From assembly GCA_905250025.1 (NCBI GenBank), contig CAJNOJ010000004.1:1116001-1180000 (forward strand): a stretch of 64,000 nt of DNA. The letters are read 5' to 3'. The notes under the pieces were generated by a model that had not been told where the DNA came from, ran no database searches, and saw nothing but the letters and a program-made list of their open reading frames with translations. Origin of the DNA: Adineta ricciae (taxonomy: Eukaryota; Rotifera; Eurotatoria; Adinetida; Adinetidae). The translations under genes and the position numbers were made by a program. Of this stretch, positions 1-9,578 are shown one piece after another; position 1 is the first letter of the stretch; each line of letters begins with the position of its first letter.

Positions 1-362
1 TATATCAATCGGATCCAAGTGGGAACTATGGCGGATGGAAAGCGACCTGCGTTGGTCATAATTCGCAAACGGCGATATCGATTCTTAAGCAAGAGTATAA
101 GATAGGCGAAACGCAACTGAACGATGCTTTACGATTAGCGATCAGAGTGTTTAGTAAAACGTTGGATACAACAAAGTTAACCCCTGAGAAGATTGAAATA
201 GCTGTTTTACAACATGATGATAAGACCAATGAAACAACGATTCGTCTACTCAAAGATGACGAACTCACAACATTGATTAAGCAATATGAAGATGAACAAA
301 GTAAATTGGAAGCCGATAGACAAAAACAACAGCAATCAACAACGGAGAAAGAGAAAAAATAA
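1..362 (+). CDS. PSMA4: Proteasome subunit alpha type-4, 3' end (partial)
   Basis: This is the C-terminal part of a 20S proteasome alpha-ring subunit, which helps form the gated outer ring of the cytosolic and nuclear proteasome. The reading frame is open from base 3 to the stop at 360-362. It begins with a DPSGNYGGWKA segment, followed by a helix containing SILKQEYK and a strand containing KIEIAVL, which are hallmarks of the alpha-4 subunit C-terminus. The protein ends in the charged Lys/Glu/Gln tail usual for this subunit. The 5' part lies outside the window and no intron is seen in the visible portion. An AATAAA signal follows at 475-480. Assignment to alpha-4 rather than another alpha subunit rests on the GGWKA context and tail, and I consider it safe. 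Confidence 0.93.
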   Translation, partial: YQSDPSGNYGGWKATCVGHNSQTAISILKQEYKIGETQLNDALRLAIRVFSKTLDTTKLTPEKIEIAVLQHDDKTNETTIRLLKDDELTTLIKQYEDEQSKLEADRQKQQQSTTEKEKK

Positions 363-474
363 GATATTTGCAGAAGTGATATGGGAATCAAGGACAAAAG
401 TATTTTTCAATTTTAGCCGTGATTTAGTTCGATTTTTTCTTCTTGTTGTGTTGTACTCGGTTTCTTTTATCTCA

Positions 475-480
475 AATAAA
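475..480 (+). terminator. Polyadenylation signal of PSMA4
   Basis: An AATAAA hexamer followed by an A-run lies about 115 nt after the PSMA4 stop. It is the best placed cleavage signal before the next gene. The rest of the 363-777 interval shows no gene; it should hold the PSMA4 3' UTR and the promoter and 5' UTR of the ART-TPR gene. Confidence 0.55.
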
Positions 481-777
481 AAAAAAACTTTCGAAGTTAG
501 ATGCACCGTCGATTTCTGATTGAGATCAAGAACCAATGACAAAACAATGTTTATTTTGTAGGAGACTGCCATCTTTTCCAACTTTACTGTTTTAAAAAAT
601 AAAAACAACAGAATTGGATAATATTGATTCCTTGATTGACAAAACAAGCAAATAGTATAAAAAGAATTCTGAAAGTTAGTGATAAGCTTACACATTGTTG
701 AAGTATTTATAACGAAAGGTAATTACGTATAGTTTGCTCTCTATTGTGTGTGGAATGATTATTTTGATCGAATAGAA

Positions 778-3700
778 ATGCTGAGTAAAAGTCGCTCGAA
801 GTTTAGTATTATATCATTACCTCCAAACGATGATGATGATCTAAAGTCTCAACAGGCAGGCATTGTTAACAATCAAAATAACTTAGCACATAGTGATACT
901 AATGATATTTTCGCTAAGTTGCAAGTCGAACATAGTTTACATTGGAAAATCAATAGTTTTATTGCGCAAAACATTAACGTTATTTGGTTGAATTCAATTG
1001 CCGAGTATTCACATTCAGGATTAGAAATTGATGATACAGTCGAAAGGCTTCGTGATATTGCCGGCTCATTCCATATATTTACAGATGTTGACGAATGCGT
1101 TGATTTTATGACTGATATCATCGATGAGGATATATTTCTAATCATCTCCAATCATCAGGTACAACAATTGCTTTCTCTGGTAGAAAACATTCCTCAACTT
1201 ATAGCAATTTATATTTTCAATTATCATCAAACACAGAACGATCAACAAATAAACAGCCATAGCAAAGTGCACGGAGCATACACTGATTTCTCTGCCATGA
1301 TCGATACATTGAGACAAGATGCATGTCGTCGACAAGTTGATTCAACTCCCTTTAGTATTGTACCGACCACATCCACTCCTAATCTCGACCAATTAGATCA
1401 AACATTCATGTACACCCAGTTACTTAAAGAAACCATTCTCGAACTCGAACATGATCACAATGCTCGGCAAGCCTTTACAGACTTCTGTCTTCAACATCTC
1501 CAAGAGTACAACCTACGAAAGCAGCCACTTGTTCAGTTTCAAAAGTTCTATGATCGACATTCGCCCATCTGGTGGTACACTAAAGAGGCGTTTGTCTACA
1601 CTACACTGAACACCGCTTTGCGTACCCAGGATACCGAAATGTTGATTAAGATGGGCTTCTTTCTTCGTGATATGCATGAAGAAATCAAACAAAATTACCA
1701 AGAGACATCACATTTGACGATGATGATTGTTTATCGAGGACAAGGAATGAAAAGTGCTGATATCGATAAAATACGACATGGTAAGGGTGGTCTGCTTGCA
1801 TTCAATTGCTTCCTATCCACAAGTAAAGATCGAGAAGTTTCATACACATATGCGGATAGTGCTCGTCAAAATATTGAGCAACATGGAATTTTATTTCGAA
1901 TGCAAATTAATCCATCCGTGTCGTCTATACCCTATGTCTCTATAAGTGGGGTAAGCCAATTTGGACTAGAAGACGAAATCTTATTCTCGATGCACACTGT
2001 CTTTCGCATAAATGAAATAACTGAAATCGATGATCGTCTTTGGGAAGTAAATTTGACTTTGACGAATGACGATGATCCAGAGTTGAAACGCTTGACCGAT
2101 TATTTGCGAAATGAAATAGGAGTAGTGAGTGGATGGTATCGAATGGGTACGTTGATGTGCAGAATGGGTAAATTCGACAAAGCAATCGAAATATTTACGA
2201 TGTCACTGGATAAAAAACTGAATGATGACATGGACGTAAATAGAATTCTTCAGGCTTCTGTTAATTTGCAACTTATCGAAGCGCATCAATTAGCGGGGAA
2301 TTATTCGAAATCGCTCTCATATCTTGAAGAAGAATTAGAAAAATACCGTAATCTGCTTCCACCTGATCATTTATTTGTTGCTATGATTCATTCCTCGATT
2401 GGTAGGATCTATTACTTTATGAATAAGTTCAAAGAAGCCTTGCTGTATTTTGAGAAAGTACTTCCAGCGTTTCAAAAGTATCTACCATTTACACATCAAT
2501 CGCTGGCTGCCATCTACATCCATATCGGCGTAGTTCATCATAGTATAAGTGACATTGAACTGGCATTACCATACTATAAGAAAGCACTTGATCTACAAAC
2601 AACATATTTGCCATTTAATCATCCAGATTTGGCTGCGTCCTATATCAATATTAGTATGGCGCATCGCTCTATAAGTAATTATAACGTGGCATTATCTTAC
2701 GCCACGAAGGGAACTGAAATGTTGGAGAAATCAGTTCCATCAGATCATCCACATCTGGCCTTGGGCTACTTCAATATAGGATCCATTTATCAATCATCAG
2801 GTGATTATTCAGCAAGTCTCTTATACTTCGAAAAAGCGCTTGAAATTCAAAATAAATCTCTGCCTCAAACTCACCCAGATATATGTAGGACTCACATGTT
2901 TATTTCTGTGATGAAGCAGTTGGTTGGCAACATACCGCTTTCGATTTCACATCTCGAAAAAGCGTTCGAAGTGCAGTCACAGTTCATGTCGAATGAACAA
3001 CCAGCATTACAGGCTACTTCCCATGATACTGCTAAGCTCAAAGAAAATAACGAATGTTTTAAGAGTGCCATCGGTCGTCTGAAGAATATTTTTGAAAATC
3101 CTCGGGAGTCATTGCCACCCGGCCAGGTAACATCAACTGAATACGATCAATTAAATACTGGTCCAACAAAGACGATAGACAACTTGCTGGCAGCATTCTC
3201 CGATATGGAACGCGGATTTCAGCTTGAGAAAGAGTTACCATTTCCAAGTTATTCGCCGCTTCTTAACTCAAATGTAGATCAAAATAGTCGTTATAAAATG
3301 ATTGACTGTTTACAAAGTTTCTGCCTCAATATGAAAAATACATTTAAAAGTTATCAACGTTCGTCTACAACAAACGAGTCAGTATTATCCTACGACAATG
3401 AGAACGACAGTGAAGCAGAATCGTCTCGCGACAGTCTTCTTATTTCTACGTCATATTTTGCTGAATTTCTAGAACTTCTTTTAAAATCTGGCCCATCTAA
3501 CGCTTCGTTGGTCGCCACTGATTACATTCATCTCGGAGTAGCGCTTGTTAACATGGAAGAATATGAAACCGCATTGATGTACCTGGACAGAGCACTAGAA
3601 GTTATACACAATTCATTTACCAATAGTCATCTACTATTAGCAAAAGCTTATGCTTGGAAAGCTAAAGCACTATTTGGTTTCGGACAATTTATAGAAGCAT

Positions 3701-3816
3701 GTGAACATGCACAGCGTTTCGTTAATATTACACACTCTTTGTCAGATAAAGAGCAAAAAGAATTAATGGAACTGAAAAATGAATTGGACGCGTGGCAACA
3801 AATGTTATCACAGTGA
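778..3816 (+). CDS. ADP-ribosyltransferase domain fused to kinesin-light-chain-type TPR repeats
   Basis: This single-exon gene encodes 1012 residues from the ATG at 778. The open frame also extends upstream to a GTG at 748, which is unlikely to be used. The N-terminal 230 residues are unassigned. Residues about 230-430 form an arginine-specific mono-ADP-ribosyltransferase fold of the R-S-E class: Arg320 in VYRGQ, Ser347-Thr-Ser in FLSTS, and Glu398-Asp-Glu400 in LEDEILF. All three catalytic motif positions are intact. From about residue 450 there are TPRs of roughly 42 residues resembling kinesin light chain (repeated AxSYxNIGxxHxSxSxYxxALxYYxKAL pattern). They are followed by a Ser/Asn-rich linker and a last TPR near 910-1000. 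No signal peptide or membrane helix is seen, so it is probably cytosolic. ART-TPR fusions are, to my knowledge, frequent in bdelloid rotifers. NAD-dependent modification of a TPR-bound target is inference. Confidence 0.85.
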   Translation: MLSKSRSKFSIISLPPNDDDDLKSQQAGIVNNQNNLAHSDTNDIFAKLQVEHSLHWKINSFIAQNINVIWLNSIAEYSHSGLEIDDTVERLRDIAGSFHIFTDVDECVDFMTDIIDEDIFLIISNHQVQQLLSLVENIPQLIAIYIFNYHQTQNDQQINSHSKVHGAYTDFSAMIDTLRQDACRRQVDSTPFSIVPTTSTPNLDQLDQTFMYTQLLKETILELEHDHNARQAFTDFCLQHLQEYNLRKQPLVQFQKFYDRHSPIWWYTKEAFVYTTLNTALRTQDTEMLIKMGFFLRDMHEEIKQNYQETSHLTMMIVYRGQGMKSADIDKIRHGKGGLLAFNCFLSTSKDREVSYTYADSARQNIEQHGILFRMQINPSVSSIPYVSISGVSQFGLEDEILFSMHTVFRINEITEIDDRLWEVNLTLTNDDDPELKRLTDYLRNEIGVVSGWYRMGTLMCRMGKFDKAIEIFTMSLDKKLNDDMDVNRILQASVNLQLIEAHQLAGNYSKSLSYLEEELEKYRNLLPPDHLFVAMIHSSIGRIYYFMNKFKEALLYFEKVLPAFQKYLPFTHQSLAAIYIHIGVVHHSISDIELALPYYKKALDLQTTYLPFNHPDLAASYINISMAHRSISNYNVALSYATKGTEMLEKSVPSDHPHLALGYFNIGSIYQSSGDYSASLLYFEKALEIQNKSLPQTHPDICRTHMFISVMKQLVGNIPLSISHLEKAFEVQSQFMSNEQPALQATSHDTAKLKENNECFKSAIGRLKNIFENPRESLPPGQVTSTEYDQLNTGPTKTIDNLLAAFSDMERGFQLEKELPFPSYSPLLNSNVDQNSRYKMIDCLQSFCLNMKNTFKSYQRSSTTNESVLSYDNENDSEAESSRDSLLISTSYFAEFLELLLKSGPSNASLVATDYIHLGVALVNMEEYETALMYLDRALEVIHNSFTNSHLLLAKAYAWKAKALFGFGQFIEACEHAQRFVNITHSLSDKEQKELMELKNELDAWQQMLSQ

Positions 3817-4146
3817 TGACAACAGATTTCTTCTACAACATAAGATATCTATTTCCAATTTATTTCTTCATCATCAACACTCTGTTCTGATTAACAGTTT
3901 CGCTGTTTGTTGTGTTTTCTTAACTAATTGTTTCAACTAGCTCTCCTGATGATTAATATATTTAGAATCGAGAAATACTATACACGACCATCGTTAAATT
4001 ATTATCTGTTAAGACTTGATTAAACCACTTTCGATATGAATGAGACGAGGAGAGTATTTCAAACGTTCTAGTTTTGCTTTCTTAATAAATATCATTTATC
4101 CGAAAACAATCGATTTATCTAACAAACGAAAGGCTATAAAGTTCAT

Positions 4147-6655
4147 TTAATGGTTTGACACAGGCTCATAACCATCAATAGCTAGCGTAAAATCTGCTTG
4201 TCCACTGGTTAATGTTCGTAATGTCGAACTATAACCGATTAGTTCTGCTAGCGGGGTTCGGCTTATTATTGTACTCATTGATTCTTGTAATCCGTTGCCA
4301 GTTCCTTGTTGTACATCAATGATCTGACTATGTCGTCTGGCTAAATCTTCTAGAACGGGTTGTGTACGATCAGCTGCACAGACCAGCTAGAATTGGTAAA
4401 TACTAAAGCATGAAAATATAGCAGAGAAATAGCCACATACTTCAACGCGCATCATCGGTTGAAGAAGAATGCACTCGGCGTGACGAAGGCACACACGAAT
4501 ACAATCAGATGCAGCTGCCGAATATAATGCTGGTGATATCGATCCAGTTAACTGAATGTCATGTAGTTTAACTTGAACATTGATAACTTCAGCACCTTTG
4601 ACACATCCTATAGAAAAACTTGATCTATAGTACGACATTTCGAAGGTAATGCTACCTGTTGATAATGCAAGACGAACTCCGTGATTGATTGCGTCTAAAA
4701 CAAATGAAAGCTGTTGATATACAGATATCAATGGAGAAAATATGCTATCTACCGAGATGATCTTTTCTTAAATGTTCAAAAGTTTGTTCTTCCGTCCGAA
4801 CTAGTTTCACTTCTGAAAACGATACGATCGTCTTATCTTCTACAACAATAGGATCTATCGACATGGTAATCGAAATAGTTGCATGTCGTTCGTTGATTGT
4901 TGAATTCCAAACAATCGTCTGTTGATTGGATTTTCGTGGTGTTTCACGATAATTCACATTCAATGGACCAAGATATGTTTCCAAGCCATATTCACGTTTT
5001 AGTCGATCACGAATGATATCGATATGTAATTCGCCCATACCCAAGAGTATGGTCTGACCTGTTTGCTCATCAACACGAACACGCAATGATGGATCTTCAC
5101 GTTTAATATTTTTCAACGCGATATCGAGCTGTTTTTGACCACTTTCAGAATAAGTTTCAATGGTACAGAAGAAAACTGGCGTGGGTGCTTCTAAACCAGG
5201 ATCAGGTAGAAAAGTATATTGTTGTTTTAGATCGTGTAAATGACTAGTAAGATTTGGTTTCTTATTGGCAACAAGTATGTCACCGCTTGACGCCTATACA
5301 TGGACAGATAATGAAATAAGGAGTTAATTGTAGAGCAACATACTTCTTTAAATCCGCTGAGAACAGCAATTGATCCTGCTCGAATCTCATCGACATCTTC
5401 CATATTATCAGCAAACGGCAGAAACACTTTATTGATCTGCTCTTTGTCATTCGTTCGTGCATTCGTCAGTCCCATCCGTCGTTTTACTGAGCCAGCATAG
5501 ATGCGCGCAAATGATAACGGCTGCTTTTGTCGATCATGAATGGTTTTGAATATGTACATTAACGTACCTACATTCGTTGCTGATGTTCCTGGAATGACTC
5601 TCGCAGTTGGAAGATAGTTCACAATAGCGTCGAGTAAAGTTTGGACACCGAGATTTTTCAAAGAACTACCGACGAGAACAGGTACGTAACGTTGATCGTT
5701 TACCATCAGACGACATATTGCTTCTGTTAATTGATTGGATGAAATTGGTTTATCATTAAATAGTAATAGTTCAGCTATTTTATCATCAATATCAGCGAGT
5801 TTTTCGATTAATTTTGCTCGATCTTTCGCAAGAAGGTCAGATAAAGAGGAGTTCGATGTTTTATCTGAAGAGATGACTGTTTCATTCAATAGATCAAGAA
5901 AACCAGTGAATTGTTTGCCATATCCAAGAGGTGTATGAAGAAGTAACGGTTCTATAGCAAATTTTTGTCTAATTGATTCAAGACACATCGATAGATTTGC
6001 TGTTGGTTTGTCCATTTTATTGATGTAGATTATCCGTGGAATATGATAGCGATTAGCTTGTCTCCAGACTGTCAATGACTGAGTTTCAACACCAGCAGAT
6101 GCATCGAGTATGGTTACTGCTCCATCGAGAACTCGTAATGATCGTTCAACTTCAATGGTGAAGTCCACATGTCCTGTTTGGAAAGAAAACATATCATGTC
6201 TTTCCTTCTGTTTTCTTTCTATAACTTACCTTTACAGACAAAACATACCGGGTGTATCAATCAGATTGAGACGATGTTTATTCCATGGAATTGTAATCGC
6301 TGCAGACGTGATTGTGATACCGCGTTCACGTTCTTGTTCCATATAGTCCATAGTTGTATTTCCATCGTCGACGTTACCCATCGATCGAATGAATCCAGCA
6401 TAATATAACATTCGCTCAACTGTTGTTGTTTTCCCTTTGATGAAAGAAGAGAAACGCAGAGATCGTTTCGTCTTGGAATCGAACTAGGCAATTCTTAGAC
6501 TTACCTGCATCAATATGTGCAATGATTCCAACATTACGAATTCGTTGTGGGTCAGTGATTTGCATGGCATTTTGAAATACTTGTAAACGAGTTGTACTCG
6601 TATACCGACAAATAAAGCGTAATGGGAATATTGTTCGATATTGAAATAAGCCCAT
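4147..6655 (-). CDS. GFM2: Mitochondrial elongation factor G2 / ribosome-releasing factor 2
   Basis: This is a translational GTPase that works with ribosome recycling factor to split mitochondrial ribosomes. It has at least five exons separated by short introns; the first are 6655-6505, 6434-6249 and from 6173. A basic, Ser/Thr-rich N-terminus of about 30 residues fits a mitochondrial targeting peptide. GTPase motifs seen are G1 AHIDAGKTTT (split by the first intron), the switch region RERGITI, G3 DTPGHVDF and G4 NKMD. Domain III has MGELHIDII and [12 protein letters not shown]. Domain IV follows after an intron near 4700-4750, and domain V carries [18 protein letters not shown]. The domain II/III insertion and the [11 protein letters not shown] motif favour GFM2 over the elongation factor GFM1. 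The gene looks complete and undamaged. Confidence 0.9.
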
Positions 6656-6759
6656 CGAAAAGAGAGGTTAAAATCTACAAGACAGATAGTCGATTATTTC
6701 TAAGTTTAATATACAGAATAAACTGTAGTAGTACGCAATACGAAAAGAGTGAAGTCTAT

Positions 6760-7669
6760 TCAAAATTTTTGTTTTTGTAATTTCTGTCTCGAAGATGGCC
6801 GATCGATAAACCAGTTGATGTGTCTTTCGTAGAAATCAATCAATAAGTCTGGTATGAGTTCTTTTGCTTTGTCATTGGGTATAAAGTACAATTTGGATGG
6901 GCAACGTGTGCATTTTAATAAAAATTCCAGCTCATGTGTAGCAGTTCGCGATCGAGTTATCGAAATAATACGTTCAGGTCCAAGAGAAAGATAGTCGATT
7001 GGTTCGGTGTCCATATTGGTCGGTTGTGGTGGAATTTCATCGGTAATATTTTCAACAGACGCTGGTCGAAGCTTTTTCTTTCGTGTTAATGGAGTAGTGT
7101 TCGATCGCTTCGAACATTGATACTTGGAATCAAGTCCGGAACCACCATTTTCTTGTTCGTCTATAAAATACAAATGATGGTACATTCTACTAAAGTCGTC
7201 TTCGGTCCTACTTTGGAGACTATGATCTGATAAGAGATCGGTAATGAGATTTCGATCAAATGTTTTCAAGAAGTTATCATTAATCTCTTGCTCCTCACTA
7301 TCTCCAGTCGCCGTTGGAGACGCAGGTGTTGCTGAAACAAAATATTTATCACGATGAGCGACACTATTATTTAAATTACCTATTTCCAATGAACTTTGAA
7401 CTTCATCACAGATGCGCTCGAGTATTTGTTTACATTCGTCATTCTAAACAGAACTCCTTCAATTGAAATCATCTTTTTATGAAATCTTGTACAATTTTTC
7501 TTCGGTATTCGTATTGTTCAATTAAATCTTTACAGAACACATTCTCTTCTGGCTCCCATGTTGCATCAGCTTCGTCATAGCCAAACCATTTTAAAAAATA
7601 TTCCACTTGTCCACTTTCTGTCACCCTTCGACTAATGATCTTTTCAACAACATAAATATCATCTGCCAT
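6760..7669 (-). CDS. HP1-family chromobox protein (chromodomain plus chromo shadow domain)
   Basis: This heterochromatin protein reads methylated histone H3 through its chromodomain and dimerises through a chromo shadow domain. Translation starts at 7669 with [11 protein letters not shown]. The chromodomain shows the aromatic cage set ([23 protein letters not shown]). Exon 1 ends with YEYRRKI at about 7493 and joins [11 protein letters not shown] across a short intron. A second intron of 48 nt (7332-7379) is a multiple of three with no stop. The hinge is acidic then basic (TRKKKLRP). The shadow domain near the C-terminus carries PERIISI and FYERHINW, followed by a basic tail ending in QKQKF. 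The hinge is longer than in vertebrate HP1 proteins. It could be any of several bdelloid HP1 paralogues, so I give no symbol. Confidence 0.85.
7332..7379 (-). other. 48-nt intron, multiple of three and stop-free
   Basis: The minus strand has GTAATT at one end and TTTCAG at the other, and reads through without a stop. Removal joins EVQSSLEI to [10 protein letters not shown]; retention would add 16 residues. The length matches the other introns here, so removal is the better model, but retention would not truncate the protein. Confidence 0.7.
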
Positions 7670-7825
7670 CGGGTAAGAAACACATAAACGTACACAAAAC
7701 AATCTAAAAGACAACATTGCCATAATTAAACTTTACCTTTCAATAGGATTCAAAGAATATCTTCTAATAGATATGTATATATATATGAAACATTGTTACG
7801 ACGACAAACGAAAAACGAAAATAAA

Positions 7826-9177
7826 TCAATGTTTATGTCCCATGGAAAGAACAATAGGAAAACAACAACCAACAATAAGAATAAGAAGTTCAACTGCGCG
7901 AAATTGCCGATCGTCAAAATGTGATTGAACTTCAGGTAAGATATGTACTGTCGCAACAAAGAGAAATGTACCCGCACTAAATAACATTGCAATACCAGTT
8001 GAGTCAACCGAATAGCTGTCGCGAAGTCCCTTGAAAAGGAAACATTCGACCAATTAGTTTCGTTGAAAATCATAACAATTAACTTACACTCTTTAGCAGA
8101 ACAAATGTGAAGATAGCCATTACTGGAGCGGCTAGAGAAAATATTAACAGATGGCGTCGAATACGTTTTCGATCAACACCGTCAGATAATAGAAATGAGA
8201 CAAGACCAAAAGCAGCTGGTGCCTGAAGACCATGTGTGAAAACTCTAGTTTTTTAGAAAAATACAGTAAATCCTACTTTGTGAAGTATGATGGCCATAAA
8301 AACGATCAATTCAACATTAAAACGGCTTGTCGCTGATGCTGCGCCTTAAATAAATACGGTTTTCATCGTCTAATCATCATGTCGATTCTTGCCTAAAGCG
8401 ATTCCGTCGGCTGCCGCATGAACAATCAGACCCAACGTTGCTGTCCATGTTGACTTTGGCTTTGTTATAATCACCGAGCCAGAGGAATCAATCACTAAAT
8501 ACAGTAATAGGTCACCATTTACTCATCACATGAGAACACTTTTTTTTTTCAAATCAAACCTTGACTTCCATGTCGATGAATGATTCTCGAACTACAATTA
8601 TCGATAATTAACATGAATACGAAACCCAGAACTAAGGTTATGCCTAAAACAAAGTCATTATCGTTTTAACGAATTAGCTTGATATACTTTCATACCAATA
8701 GTCGAATGAATACTATCTGTATGTTTGTGTTCACTTTCTGAATGTAGATGTTTTGGTTGATCATGTGGATGTTGATGACCCGATTGAATATTGTCAACTT
8801 TGTCAGGTTTCACTTCATTTAGATGTCGACGTACGATTTTGTGATCGGAATGACTTTCTTGATGGCCTCCTGCACAAGCAAAATCGATTAAATGTAAATA
8901 CTATTCGCTATGTCATTCACATACCCATTTCAGCTGTATATAAAGCATTAACACCTTCGGGAATAATAACTGCAAGTGCTGTACCGACTAGAAGACCTGC
9001 ACCGAGAACAGTAACATAACGCATTTTAGTCTTAAAAGTTCAATTGATTTTGTTTGATAATAAGAAGTTCGAATGGCTTACTTCAGACAGATTGAATCCA
9101 AGTGGGAACAGACCGGAGAGATAAGAACCAAGAAACATAGCCAGACTGAACATACTCAACATAAACGAATCCGACAT
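7826..9177 (-). CDS. SLC39A9: Zinc transporter ZIP9
   Basis: This is a ZIP-family zinc importer of the Golgi or plasma membrane type (ZIP subfamily I). It starts at 9177 with [17 protein letters not shown], the first transmembrane helix, and runs through several exons with short introns to [14 protein letters not shown] at 7826. A second-helix motif [20 protein letters not shown] is diagnostic of ZIP9. It is followed by a His-rich cytosolic loop (about 15 His between roughly 8720 and 8870) and by the helix IV metal site [10 protein letters not shown] near 8400. Helix V shows LHKAPAAFGL, and the final helices hold [23 protein letters not shown]. Metal-binding His and Asp are therefore intact. 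The gene is divergent from CCDC178, with about 400 nt between them. Confidence 0.92.
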
Positions 9178-9578
9178 GTTCTTGTTTGTTGAAAGAATAG
9201 AATAGAAACTAGACTATTGGAAACCGTATGATTAGTATGAATGTAAATGTAAAGTAAGTAGGACGTTGATGATGATGAGCCTATCGACTTGGTGGATGGT
9301 CTTTGAGAAGCAAATCAAAATAGAAAAGATGACATTATTTCAAAATTCAAGTTTTTATTTTTTTCACAACGATTTCGTTGAATATTTTATCATTCAGTTG
9401 ATAAAAGAAATGAATTATGACTAAATGTTTAATAGCGACATCTATGACCAGGATAACTAAGCAACTGTAAGTGTAGTTGAACGTAAATGGAATTAACTTT
9501 TGATTTGATTGATTTGTAATTATCGATCATGGTTGATACAGGTGCGTTAATTAGCTATAGTACAACATTATATAAACA
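9178..9578. promoter_or_regulatory. Shared upstream region of SLC39A9 (-) and CCDC178 (+)
   Basis: This interval between two divergent genes holds no ORF of interest. It must contain both promoters, but I can point to no specific element. A TATATAA-like string at 9569-9575 is too close to the ATG at 9579 to be a convincing TATA box for that start. Confidence 0.35.

Noticed and set aside
748..777. GTG-initiated extension of the ART-TPR frame
   Set aside because: Nuclear genes start at ATG; the first ATG is at 778 and the ten extra residues have no recognisable signal.
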